A DNA stretch of 64,000 bases. Source: Anastatus disparis. Lineage: Eukaryota > Arthropoda > Insecta > Hymenoptera > Eupelmidae. Positions 45,957 through 57,025 of this stretch are shown in pieces (position 1 is the first letter of the stretch; each line of letters opens with the position of its first letter). A program made the position numbers and the translations under genes. The DNA lies in assembly GCA_017163975.1 (NCBI GenBank), contig JAFFSR010000362.1, forward strand, positions 1,568,501 to 1,632,500. Reading direction: 5' to 3'. The notes under the pieces were generated by a model. That model had not been told where the DNA came from, ran no database searches, and worked only from the letters and a program-made list of their open reading frames with translations.

Positions 45957-47908
45957 ATGAGACGTGCTGTAGGTCCACGCCGCGATATTAATCGTGTAGC
46001 TCACCGCATGGTGCGCAATGTTATGGGTGAGCTACCTTCCATCTCGCCTCCCCGTGAATTGGAGGAATTAGAGTCGGTAAACGACCGACCCCGCCAGCTA
46101 TTGCTCGATAGTGAGCCCTCCCACACAATGGAGGAGCTAACTCTAACAGCTGAAGCGGAGAGCCAACGAGACGAGGAGAATAGAGAGTACTGGGAGAGTG
46201 TGACAAAGGGCTTGTGCACCCCAAATCCCAGTACTCCTATAATAGGAGAAGAAGAAGAAAAAAAAAAGAAGGAGCGAGTGAGGAAGCACCTCAATCCTCG
46301 CCGGCGATGACCCTGGCAGAGCGAATGAGATTGGAAGAAGAAAGATTAGAAAGAAGACAAAGAAGAGAGCAGGCGGAAGAAGAACAGAAAGTGGAAGAGA
46401 GAAGAAAGAAAGAAGAATTAGAAAGGAAGGAAATTGCGTGGGCTAAGGCACAAGTGGAGAAAATAGAAAAAGAAAGAACAGAGGGGGAAAATAGATTAAA
46501 AGAGAGATTAGAAATGGAAAGGGCCATAATAGAGAGAAAAGGAAAGCAAGAAGAAGAAAGAAGAAGAATTATTATGGAGAAAGAAATGGAGGAAGAAAGA
46601 AAGAAGATTTTCCAAAGATGGGAAGAGGAAAAAGGAGCAGAGGCTGAGAAATCATGGGCAGACCAGGTGGAGGAGGATGAGGAGCTAAATCAGCTCTTAC
46701 AAACTACCACACTTTCAGACCCTTGGATCGGCGATCGTCGACCAGCAGAGCAAAGGCCTACAAGCGCAGTGACTCCCATGAATCCACGATTAGGATTACC
46801 CGTAATTCGAGGTTCGACTTGGGAGCCACTGGCCTGGGATCTGGGAGTAGAGGAAGGCGAGGAAGAATTGAGGATTGGAGGGTTGGATATGCGAGGAGCT
46901 CACGATCGCCCAGCACGAGCAGACCTCCCTCCACCAAAGAAAAAGGCAAAGGGGCCCCGTCAGCTGCAATTGGACGACTATGAGCCCGCCCAATCTCCAG
47001 CACACTCCAGGTCATCAACACCGCCACCAGGCCCTATCGGAAGAGATGCGGCAGGTAGATGGGTCAGAGAGGCTCCTGGACCCAAGTACCCAATGAAGAC
47101 ATCCGGGGCCATGTTTAACGATGTCTTGCGGATCCCCACCCAAGGAAGGATAGATCCCCCTCCCGGTGTCTGCTTCAATTGTTGGCAACGTGGACATCGC
47201 TCCAAGGACTGCCCTCAATCTCGACGTCACGTGTACTGTGCCAACTGCGGTCGTCGAGAGGTGGATTTGGCAGATTGTCCACGTTGTAGCGAGCTGCACC
47301 GGAGACATCTCATCACTTCCTATGGAGAGGAAGCCGTGGCCCGGATGTACTACCACCATCATCGAGGCGGAGTACCAGGACCTCAATACCTTCCACCAGG
47401 CACCGCCATCCCTGTCGCTCCACGGTCGCCAGCTGCTAGACCAGCCGCGACCAGAGACCAACGGACGGCCACCACCACCACGCGACGCGCCACCACCAGC
47501 ACCGCTACATCAACAAGGCCCACCTACACACCACCGCCTCCATTAATGGCCCCGACAACTCCAGAGCCAGTGCCACCACTCCGTCGACCCAAAGGCGCAA
47601 CATCTGAGTCTAGGACACCAGCACCACCAGAACCCACACCGGTCGAGCCGATCGAACAGATGTGCCAGCTCGCAGAGGCCCTCTCTGATCTCCCGGCCAT
47701 GACCAGAGACGAGGTCCTGCAGGATGTGCTCGAGGAGGGCTTAGTCGACCGGATGTTGCGTCTCGTCGATACGTTAAGGGGACTTACAGTTGCTACCCGG
47801 ATTAAGATTATCCAAAAGGTAATCCGGGAGCAGCGAGCCCTAAGGAGAAAGAACGAGGACCATGAAAAGGAAAGAATTGACCAGGGAAAGGAGAAGAGGG
47901 GAAACTGA
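45957..47908 (+). CDS. ORF3: coiled-coil, zinc-knuckle protein downstream of pol
   Basis: The third gene of the LTR element. The first part (ATG 45957 to TGA 46310) and the second (open in the -1 frame from about 46214 to 47908) overlap at an A10 run (46258-46267). That run contains A AAA AAG at 46262-46268, phased for -1 frameshifting; a one-base length change is the alternative. The joined product would be near 650 residues. It has a basic/acidic head, then about 110 residues of Glu/Arg/Lys-rich coiled coil (46315-46660). A CCHC knuckle CFNCWQRGHRSKDC (about 47170) and a second Cys cluster CANCGRREVDLADC follow. Next come a Pro/Thr/Arg-rich region and a helical Leu/Arg-rich tail. No signal peptide or membrane segment is seen, so it is not an envelope. 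Its first knuckle resembles gag's. Function unknown; nucleic-acid binding is inferred. Confidence 0.75.
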
Positions 47909-48100
47909 CCAGGGAGGAGGTAGAAGAGATTGACCAGGGAGTAATGGAGGAGTAGACCTGACTAGGCACTAATGAATTTTTTTTTATAGTAAATTGATAT
48001 CCAAGCTAAAAGTTATTATTGTGTTGTTATCTTATTCTAACCCGCGAGATTTTAATTCTGTTAATGATAACTGTGTTGTCCGTAGTTAAATCCAAAAGCG

Positions 48101-48196
48101 ACCCTAACCTAACCTAACTCAAACCACTTTAACCTAACCTAACCTAACCTACCCTAACCTTGCGAAACCCAAAATAACCTAACCTAACCTAACTAA
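48101..48196. repeat. Interstitial CCTAA (telomere-type) repeats
   Basis: About 95 bp dominated by CCTAA units (TTAGG on the other strand, the common insect telomere repeat), slightly degenerate, with short interruptions. It lies in the 3' untranslated part of the LTR element between ORF3 and the purine tract. Confidence 0.8.
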
Positions 48197-48408
48197 ACGC
48201 GTTAACTAAATACGAAGTACATAAACATGAGTAAATTATAAGAATGTGTAATTTCTGGGAATAATAATGGTGATATTAAATGTATATTAGTTATAAGTAA
48301 TTGATATATAACATATATAGTGCGAGCGGCTCGGTGGCGAGAGTTGTTGGTGTGCAGTGCTACGTGCAAAATTATTTGTACGCAGTCAACTCTGGTGAAT
48401 GTTCAGCT

Positions 48409-48423
48409 TAGGGGGGGAGTGTT
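48409..48423 (+). promoter_or_regulatory. Polypurine tract
   Basis: TAGGGGGGGAGTGTT lies directly before the 3' LTR. This is the expected primer site for plus-strand DNA synthesis. Confidence 0.85.
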
Positions 48424-49536
48424 TGTGACGTGGTACGTCCCGATAAAAAATTTTTGTTAGTTAAAAATTTTTAACGTTGTTTATTTCACGTGCACGTTTT
48501 TTTTTCACGACACGTCACAACGATTATTAATTTATAAATCACCAGGGCACTAAAACACACCACCGGCTTACTCACCGACCCGGGCGTATCTTATTGAAAA
48601 AGAATAAATAATTAATCAAACGAACTCTTTCTTTTTGTTTACTGGTACACGAGGAGCACGACTAGCAGAAGCGCGTGGCGGCCATTACATACACAGTCAT
48701 AGACCATGTGGATGAGCGCTAGTGCTGCTTACGCAGACCGTAGGTAGGGTATCTCTACTACCACTACATAACAGCGACCGTGCGTGCACTAGGAGTGGCG
48801 CACGACGAAGAAGATGTAGAAAAAGAGGGAAACACAAGAGAGAAGAAAGAAAGAGATGGAAAGATTAACATACGATACAATACAAATTCCGCAGCCGGCG
48901 CCGACCAGTTGCTTTGTGCAGAGAGAAAGAGAGAGAGATATACGACCTGAGGCCATCACCGCCATCATCGACCAATTCGTCGCCATCGCCGACCAAATTA
49001 CTGTGTCAACGAGAACTTCTACAACGGTGAGTGGACTGTAGTCCGAATCGATAAAGATATATTTTTTTTTTTGTAAACTGACGGCTCTCGCCGATTCAAG
49101 TGTAAATTCAGTGCGGGTGAAAAATTAAGATTTAAAGTGATTGTGACAACGTGAATTAATACAAATTAGAAATTTTAGTTGTAGCGAGGCGTAGTTAAAA
49201 GTGCGAAAAATTTGATTGTAAAGATTAATTTGTAGTTCGATAAAGTGAAATTAAATCGACCACGTTTTCAACGATTTCGTTGACCGGTTAAATTCTCTTT
49301 AATTATATTAAATTAATTTTAATAATAAATTCTCTATTGACCGGGAATTAAAATTTGAGATCGGTGGACATAGTGGTGCGGATTACGTAATAAATTTCAT
49401 GACGCGGGCCTTAGCGGCCATCTTGTAAATTAGATTATCTTGCCTAGTCTGCGTTGACTAAAAGTTAAAATTTAAAGCGAAAATTAAAATTGTAGACCAT
49501 CTGAAGTCAGAATTTAAATATTAAATTTCTTTTAAG

Positions 49537-49567
<31 letters not shown>

Positions 49568-50321
49568 AAGATTTCGAGAGTGCGGGAGTGCAATGCGACC
49601 ACGTGTCTAATGGTTTCGTTGACCGTAAAATTAAAGTTAAATTAGAGTAGTAATTCAAAGGAGGGTTTAAATAATCATTTTTTTTGTTGACCGGCAATTA
49701 AGCCAATAGACCGCTAGACACGTAGGATCAGTGTGTGTGAGAGAGAGAGAGAGATAAGTGCGCGGGCTCTTGGTAGCCATATTGTTGAAAGAACGAAGAG
49801 CGAGGCCGCTTACGTCGACCATACCGTAACTTTATTTTCCTTTGTTATTTCAGTAAGGGTGTTAAATAAAAATAAAAATTAACCTTATGAAATTTATAGT
49901 TACCGGGATGTATGGGTTATGAGTGTGCGCGAGTTAAATAAATAAAGTCATAGATTAAATCAATAGAAAGTTTCATAGCAAATTTATATTTTCTTTTGTT
50001 GTAATAAGTTAAACCTAAGTTAAAATTAAAGTGTTACAATTTGAACCAATAATATTCATTTTTTTTTGTGTGTGCAATACCTCTCCCAATTTTGACTTAA
50101 ATAAAGTTTAACACTAGAGGTCGCCCATATCCCAGCCAAGACCGCCCGAAATTCATGCTGCCGACGAGTAAGCCGGAGGCCTGTCTGGCGCTCTCAATAA
50201 ATTAAAGATTCTTTCTTTTCGACAGACCGAACTTTGCATGCGGGGACGGGCAAAGTTATATTAACTTATTCAATAACTTATTTATTGGAATTTTAATTTA
50301 TAACTTAATTCTCACATCGCA
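48424..50321 (+). repeat. 3' LTR (1898 bp)
   Basis: Direct copy of 36226-38825, but lacking the 747-bp block (junction at about 48877-48883). It carries ~50 bp (about 49434-49486) and ~20 bp (about 49792-49812) that are missing in the 5' LTR. Its TA run (about 49536-49563) is shorter. It ends CATCGCA followed by AAGT. Confidence 0.95.
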
Positions 50322-50325
50322 AAGT

Positions 50326-50745
50326 ACATTCATAGTCAAAATACATTTTTTATTATTAAAAAAACATGTTTGAATTCCGCTCCCATTTTTTAAAAGGAAA
50401 CCACAAATCTGGACAGAAGTCTCGCGCATGTCCCGAATTCGCTTACTGTTCTACAACGTTACTCTAATTGTAGACACGTGGAAAAACATTGTTCAAATTA
50501 AAATTTTTTACAAAAATTTTCTGAAATAATATGCTAATTATATTTACTTTGTTGTATTCATGGCTGCGGTGTTTAATATATACATAATTCGAGTATTTAA
50601 AAATATTATTTACTTGCAAAAATTTTAAGTTCAAACCTAACCTCTTTATGTAAGTACTACTCACTATTACATTTATGTATAATGTACTCAATTTTCAAAA
50701 TAATTAACTAATTATCTTAAATAATTAATTTATATACAGATTTAT
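50326..50745. other. AT-rich stretch, nothing recognised
   Basis: Sequence between the LTR element and a pogo-like transposase fossil. It may include the 5' end of that transposon, but no terminal repeat could be fixed. Confidence 0.4.
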
Positions 50746-50747
50746 AA

Positions 50748-52245
50748 TGGGTAGAAAAAATAATGAAGTAATAAATAAGAATAGAATTACAAAAACAAAA
50801 CCAAATAGATCTCAAGAAAAGTGTAAATAAATGCAATGGAAAAAAATATGATAAAGAAACACTTATGAAAGCATCAACAGGAATAGAGAATGGACAGACT
50901 CTGTAACGGGCAGCTACACTTTTTGGAATACCAAAGTCAACACTACATACTAAATTCAGTTGTCGTGTACCAATAGACTGTGCTAGAGGTGCACCAACTA
51001 TTTTAAGTCCCAAAGAAGAATTAGAAATAGTTGAATGGATTATTTACTATGCAGGAAGAGGATTTCCTGTCACAAAAAGTTATTTATTAGACTGCGTACG
51101 GAAATTTATAATTGCAGAGAAGAGAAAGAATACTTTTAAAAACAACAGACCAGGCATAGGACATAGTGACAGAGGTTGGATGACATCGGAGACCTTTTAT
51201 AGTTACATAGTAAATATCTATTACGAGTGGCTGATAGATAATGAAGTGGATTTTCCAATAATTCTGTACGTAGATGGTCATGCCTCTCATCTCACTTTGT
51301 CCTGAATAAATTTCTGTAAAGAATTTCAAATAGAACTAATAGCACTATATTCTAATGTCACCCATATAATCCAGCCTTTGGATGTGGCTCTATTCCATCC
51401 ATTAAAAGAGGCATACAAAAGTACTCTACGAACATGGAGGATTGACAATAATATAGTTGATGTTAAAAAATCAATGTTCGCTGGTATTTTAAAAAAGGCT
51501 CTTGATTCTATTGATGTGACCGAGACAATTAAAAATGGATTCAGAGCATGTGGGTTATATCCATTTGAATTAAGTGCAGTTAATTATGATATTTTAGAGC
51601 CGGGCTGTGGCACAGTCGGTAAGAGCATTGGATTCGTATTCTCGGGGGACCGTGGATCGAATCCCGCTTGCGGCTGTTTTTCAAGCAAGCACCTCTGTTA
51701 AATGTGCTTTGTTCTTATGAACACACTTTCGAGCTCCATCGTTAAAGGACGAAAAGTAACTCAGTTGCTTAAGGCAGCTGGCTTGCGTCCTAGCTCTAGA
51801 TCGGGGTTTGACTCCCTGGGAAAATTGGGAAAAACAATTTTCGTAGTTTTCCGTGGGGAAGAGAACCCGAAGAACGTAAAAAAAATACAAAATAGAGAGT
51901 TCCTCGGAACAAAAAAAAATTGATGATGGCCTATGACGAAAAGTCCAAAGGCCAATAAAAGATAAATAAAGAAAGAAAGAATTATGATATTTTAAATAAA
52001 AAAAAAAAGAGTAGATCTTCATCTGATCAGTTAGAAAGTCTAAGCAGTACGATGAACAATAAATTATTGCATCTATTGAATTTATTCGAATAGAATGTTA
52101 TTTCTGCTGAAACTTTACAAACATTCAAGCACAATGAATTGAAAGAGTTGAGGAAAGGTGAAGACAGTTGTAATTTAATAATTAATTCAATTATTCCAAA
52201 TGAATTCAAATTCATATTTAAAATCATACAAAAATATTCAACATA
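50748..52245 (+). pseudogene. pogo/Tigger-like DDE transposase, decayed and split
   Basis: Remains of a transposase of the pogo/Jerky type (CENP-B-like helix-turn-helix plus DDE domain). The ATG at about 50748 opens MGRKNNEVINK. A helix-turn-helix region (ETLMKASTGIENG; AATLFGIPKSTLHTKF) lies at 50850-50960, then LSPKEELEIVEWIIYYAGRG and FPVTKSYLLDCVRKF. At about 51155 it jumps to a DDE-domain segment with ILYVDGHASHLTLS, IALYSNVTHIIQPLDVALF and NGFRACGLYPF. The part holding the first catalytic Asp seems missing, which suggests internal deletion. A SINE splits it at 51597-51979; a C-terminal tail follows to 52245. Several stops and a frameshift. Confidence 0.8.
51597..51979 (+). mobile_element. 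Long SINE with two tRNA-like parts
   Basis: Inserted in the pogo-like transposase with a perfect 15-bp duplication, AATTATGATATTTTA (51582-51596; 51980-51994). The first tRNA-like part has TGGCACAGTCGGTAAGAGC (A box) and GGATCGAATCC (B box). The body (ATGTGCTTTGTTC ... GAGCTCCATCGTT) matches the reverse-strand SINE at 609-814. A second tRNA-like part follows (TAACTCAGTTGCTTAAGGC; GGGGTTTGACTCC), then a tail ending in GAAA repeats. It is thus nearly twice as long as the first copy. The intact target duplication indicates a recent, clean insertion. Confidence 0.9.
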
Positions 52246-52496
52246 ATCAAATCATACGATTTTATTTAGTCCTAGTGAAAGCCAGGACTTAACATAACAT
52301 TTTTTTATATAAATATCAGAAAATCTGTATTTTTTATTAACGAAAAACCGATTGCATATATAAAAACGTGCCACAACGTTATTTTAATCGTTTTTAAGTG
52401 TTTACAATTCTGAATATTGGAATTTGTTTCCATCTGTGACGTAGTTGTGACGTTTTTATGATGTTACGGAAAATTTTAATATGTTAGCTGTTGTCT
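52246..52496. other. Spacer, possibly transposon 3' end
   Basis: AT-rich; no terminal repeat or gene recognised. Confidence 0.4.
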
Positions 52497-54665
52497 TCTG
52501 TATATATATATATTTTCTATAGCGTTTGTACGTGTGTATACATATGTGTTCAGTACCGCTCAAAAGTTCGGAAACATTTTTGTTTCAAAGACACAAATTG
52601 AAATCGTGATATCCTGGAAACGCTTCAATAAATTTAAAAGATTCAAACGTCATTTCGAAGATCAGACAAAATACTATCTTTTTATAAGCCGTAGAATATT
52701 TTAAACTCTTTTTTAATTTAACTTTTTAATAATTGTAAAGTTTTGAATTTTTACAAATTTTTAATTTAATCAACTAACTGTAACTTTTTGAAGTATTGAT
52801 AAAATTAAAAAATTCAAAATCGATTGCGAAGTAAAAAAAATTTTCTAAAAGATTGTCTTAAATCAAATGTTTAATATCTATTTCGTGTGCAAAGTCACAA
52901 GCGTACGAAAATAGAGCAAATGAGAATATAATTTTCCAGGTGCAATGAAATATTCCACATTTTTTTCATATTTTGGCATCTATTTACAATTGTGTATTGT
53001 AAATTCAATCTATACACGATTTATATAAAATTAAAATAGTACAGTATGATATCACAGTCATTAAACATAATAGAGATAATAATACTGTAATAGTAAGTCA
53101 ATAAATTAAATAAAAGTGATATCACAGATAGAAAATAAAACACCAATAAATACACGCAAAGTGTATAAATAATATACTAAAAAATCAGTCTCAAATATCT
53201 ATCAGTCAAAAGAATTACATAAAATCAAGCGTGTAAAGAGTGCAGTCAAAATATCAGCAGTATACAGTAAATTAAAATCACAGAACAAGGTTGAATGTAC
53301 AGTAATATATAAGTCAAGCTAATAAAAATATAATCACTCACTCTATACACACAGACCCTACAATCACCTCAATAAATACAATCACGCCTTAAGAAGGGGC
53401 CGAACTATCTGTCTTTGTCTAATAGCGTTTTCCATCATTTATGTAAACACTATCCGGTATAACAAGAAAAAAATAGCAGCCCCCGCTAGATATTAGTATA
53501 ATTAGTAAATTTTATAGTAACAACCACATTTTTTACCGCATAGTTTTCGACTAATTAGAGACCTACTAGCAATCTAGAATATAACTTATCTTTTTTTGGT
53601 AGATCTCTAATTATTCAAAAACTACACAGTGAAAAAATTTGGTTGTTATTACAAAATTTACTTATCATACTAATATCTAGCGGGGGCTGCTATTTTTTTC
53701 TTGTTATACCGGATAGTGTTTACATAAATGATGGAAAACGCTATTAGACAAAGACAGATAGTTCGGCCCCTTCTTAAGGCGTGATTGTATTTATTGAGGT
53801 GATTGTAGGGTCTGTGTGTATAGAGTGAGTGATTATATTTTTATTAGCTTGACTTATATATTACTGTACATTCAACCTTGTTCTGTGATTTTAATTTACT
53901 GTATACTGCTGATATTTTGACTGCACTCTTTACACGCTTGATTTTATGTAATTCTTTTGACTGATAGATATTTGAGACTGATTTTTAAGTATATTATTTA
54001 TACACTTTGCGTGTATTTATTGGTGTTTTATTTTCTATCTGTGATATCACTTTTATTTAATTTATTGACTTACTATTACAGTATTATTATCTCTATTATG
54101 TTTAATGACTGTGATATCATACTGTACTATTTTAATTTTATATAAATCGTGTATAGATTGAATTTACAATACACAATTGTAAATAGATGCCAAAATATGA
54201 AAAAAATGTGGAATATTTCATTGCACCTGGAAAATTATATTCTCATTTGCTCTATTTTCGTACGCTTGTGACTTTGCACACGAAATAGATATTAAACATT
54301 TGATTTAAGACAATCTTTTAGAAAATTTTTTTTACTTCGCAATCGATTTTGAATTTTTTAATTTTATCAATACTTCAAAAAGTTACAGTTAGTTGATTAA
54401 ATTAAAAATTTGTAAAAATTCAAAACTTTACAATTATTAAAAAGTTAAATTAAAAAAGAGTTTAAAATATTCTACGGCTTATAAAAAGATAGTATTTTGT
54501 CTGATCTTCAAAATGACGTTTGAATCTTTTAAATTTATTGAAGCGTTTCCAGGATATCGCGATTTCAATTTGTGTCTTTGAAACAAAAATGTTTCCGAAC
54601 TTTTGAGCGGTACTGTACACACAAGTATACACACGTACAAACACTATAGAAAATATATACACGGT
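52497..54665. repeat. ~2.1-kb near-perfect palindrome built on Tc1-like ends
   Basis: The two halves are inverse copies with only scattered differences. The axis is near 53584 and the unpaired centre is about 25-30 bp. The ends CAGTACCGCTCAAAAGTTCG (52551) and its inverse (to 54615) are transposon-like. The right end is followed by TA; the left is preceded by TT. The inverse symmetry continues about 50 bp beyond both ends (TTTCTATAG and GTTTGTACGTGTGTATAC landmarks), so it is not limited to the transposon. No long open frame. Confidence 0.9.
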
Positions 54666-55602
54666 GGGCCATTTTAATCTTTGCACTCAATTTTCTCCGA
54701 ACCTACTGTAGCTACAAAAAAAAGGTCCAGAGCAAAATTGACCGTGTCAGAGGGAGCCATTTAACTGTGCCTTTGGTTTTGACCTTGAGGTCCAATTTCA
54801 AGGTCATTTAAAGGTCAAGACCATTTTTTTAAATAGAAATACCTATTTTCGACTGCGGATTTGAAAAGAGCGGGAAATTCTAAGATAAGTTTATCCCAGG
54901 TCAAAATTGATTTGATGACCTTTTCGAAATATGATTAAAGCCACAGCGGTACGGTCTGATGCTTCGAAAAACTGATGTTATGGACGATTATAGTCTTATT
55001 TTCGGAAAAATATGAAAAAAGAACTCCTAATTAAAGTGTAAATAATTCTGTCACCATCCTTCAAAATTTAGACTATTTTTGGTACTCTCTTACTGCTCAA
55101 CTTCAAACCAGCATAACTTTAGTTCTAATTATTATTTTTTAATTCGGAAACTAGCAAATTAAAGCTTGCTTTCTCTGCTTTCATTTAAATTATTGTGGAT
55201 TTATTAAAGACATTTCTAGACAGAATTATTTACACTTCAATTAGGAGTTCTTTTTTCATGTTTTTCCGAAAATAAGACCATAATCGTCCATAACTTCAGT
55301 TTTTCGTAGCATAAGACCGTACCGCTGTGGCTTTAATCATATTTTGGTACCTAAATACTTATCTCAAAGTTTCATCAAGATCTGTGACCCGCAACTCAGA
55401 CACTCTCTTGGTAAGTAGTGTTAAATCGTCATCTTAGTTCCAAGGTAAAAATATCTTGACCATCTTGACCTTAAGGTAAAATTTCAAGGTCATTTTAAGA
55501 TCAATAATGTTTTTTCGGTAATAGAAATTCCTATTTTAGACTACGAATTTAAAAATATTAGTTAATTTTACGCTAAGATTATTCCAGGGGAAAGTTGATT
55601 TT
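54666..55602. repeat. Inverted-repeat element with AAGGTCA words
   Basis: Arms of about 124 bp at 54929-55052 and 55219-55343 are inverse copies (landmarks CCACAGCGGTACGGTCTGAT and AACTCCTAATTAAAGTGTAA). Around them, CAAGGTCATTT-like words recur many times. No coding content. Confidence 0.75.
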
Positions 55603-56466
55603 ATGACCTTGGAATGGTCCAAAATCAAGGTCAAATATTGAAAAACTTATCAAATGCTCTCTATCTAAATTACACTGGTTTCCTAAGACTTTTGGTGTAT
55701 CGGTATGAAAGAAAAGTTCAGAAAAAATTTATGCATGGCGAAGGGGGCTTCGCCATGCACAACTTTTGTCTGGACTTTTTGGTGTGATTGATTGTAACCT
55801 TGAACTACAGTTTCAAGGTCATTTCAAGGTCATCTTAAAAGAGCGTAAAATTTTATGTCGGAAACATTATTTTAATAGTATATTATTCACCTAGGGAGTA
55901 AAAACGAAAAATATCTTAAATCGTATGTTAAATGTCACCCGAGCCGAAGGCGAGGTCAAGCATTCGTCAAGCATTCGTCAAGCATGTGCGGGAATTCCAG
56001 GACAAACTCTACTGAAGACTGTACGTCATTTTCGAAGGCGCTTAACTTTGTGTCTACAAGTAAATGGAGGTAACTTTGAACATTTGCTTCGTGGTTAAAA
56101 CAGTGAGAGGCAAGGGGGCCCACGATAATCCAGCGCCCCAAAGGGAACACGATCCTATTACGTCCACATTGTTGTTCCTGGGTAACGATAAGGATGGGAT
56201 AAGCATATTATGTTATTTAATCTTGAATTGACCTTCTTCAGATCCATTCACGACATAATAAACTTAAAATATCACTTTGAGTGTCACTTTTTCTAACTGT
56301 AGTGTAAAAAATAGGCCGAGGCCCCCTTCGCCATGCACAAATTTTTTCTGAACTTTTCTTTTATACCGATACACCAAAAGTCTTAGGAAACCAGTGTAAT
56401 TCAGATAAAGAGCATACGATAAGTTTTTCAATATTTGACCTTGATTTTGGACCATTCCAAGGTCAT
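55603..56466. repeat. Fold-back element, ~149-bp arms
   Basis: The ends ATGACCTTGGAATGGTCC (55603) and their inverse (to 56466) continue for about 149 bp (55603-55752; 56318-56466), including CGAAGGGGGC at the inner edge. The middle contains three copies of a ~12-bp word (AAGCATTCGTC) near 55960. The right end runs straight into the GGGCCCA minisatellite. Confidence 0.8.
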
Positions 56467-57025
56467 CGAAAAAATATTGGGCTCAAAAAAATATAGAGCC
56501 CAAGAAAATATAAGGCCCAAAAAAATTATAGGGCCCAAAAAAATATAAAGCCCAAAATATATAGAGACAAAAAGAATATTAGGCACGAAAAAATATTGGG
56601 CCCAAAAAAATATTGGGCCCAAAAAAATATAGGGCCCAAGAAAATATAAAGCTAAATAAAATATAGAATCCAAAAAAATTATAGAACCCAAGAAAATATA
56701 AATTAAAAAAAATACTGGCCCCAAAAAAAGTGTGATTTAAAAAAATATTGGATCTAAAAAAATATAGAGCCCAAGAATATATAAGAATCGAAAAAATATT
56801 GGGTCCAAAAAAATATTAGGCCCAAAAAATATTGGGTATTAAAAAATATTGGGCCCGAAAAAATATAGGGCCCAAGAAAATATAAGGCTCAAAAAAATAT
56901 AAAGCCCAAAAATATAAAGAGCCCGAGAAAATATAAGGATAAAAAAAAGGTCCAAAAAATGGGCATTAAATAAAAATACAGGGCCCAAAATAATATAAGA
57001 CCCAAAAAAATATGTCCCAAAAAGA
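56467..57025. repeat. Second GGGCCCA/AAAAATATA minisatellite
   Basis: About 30 diverged copies of the same ~17-20-bp unit as at 35500-35870 (AAAAATATAGGGCCCAAG type). Phe-rich minus-strand open frames are artefacts. Confidence 0.85.

Larger units (their letters stand above)
36226..50321 (+). mobile_element. Full-length Ty3/gypsy LTR retrotransposon (14.1 kb)
   Basis: The element is bounded by TGTGACG...CATCGCA at both LTRs and by a perfect 4-bp target duplication AAGT (36222-36225; 50322-50325). The order is 5' LTR, primer-binding site, ~1.26-kb leader, gag, pol (protease, RT, RNase H, integrase), a third ORF with zinc knuckles, 3' UTR, purine tract, 3' LTR. Integrase after RNase H places it in Ty3/gypsy. 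No envelope-like gene is present. Stops in gag and pol show the copy cannot move by itself in its present form. The LTRs differ mainly by indels. Confidence 0.95.

Noticed and set aside
45957..47908. ORF3 as an envelope glycoprotein
   Set aside because: No signal peptide, hydrophobic fusion or membrane segment, or Cys pattern of an envelope. The content is coiled coil and zinc knuckles.
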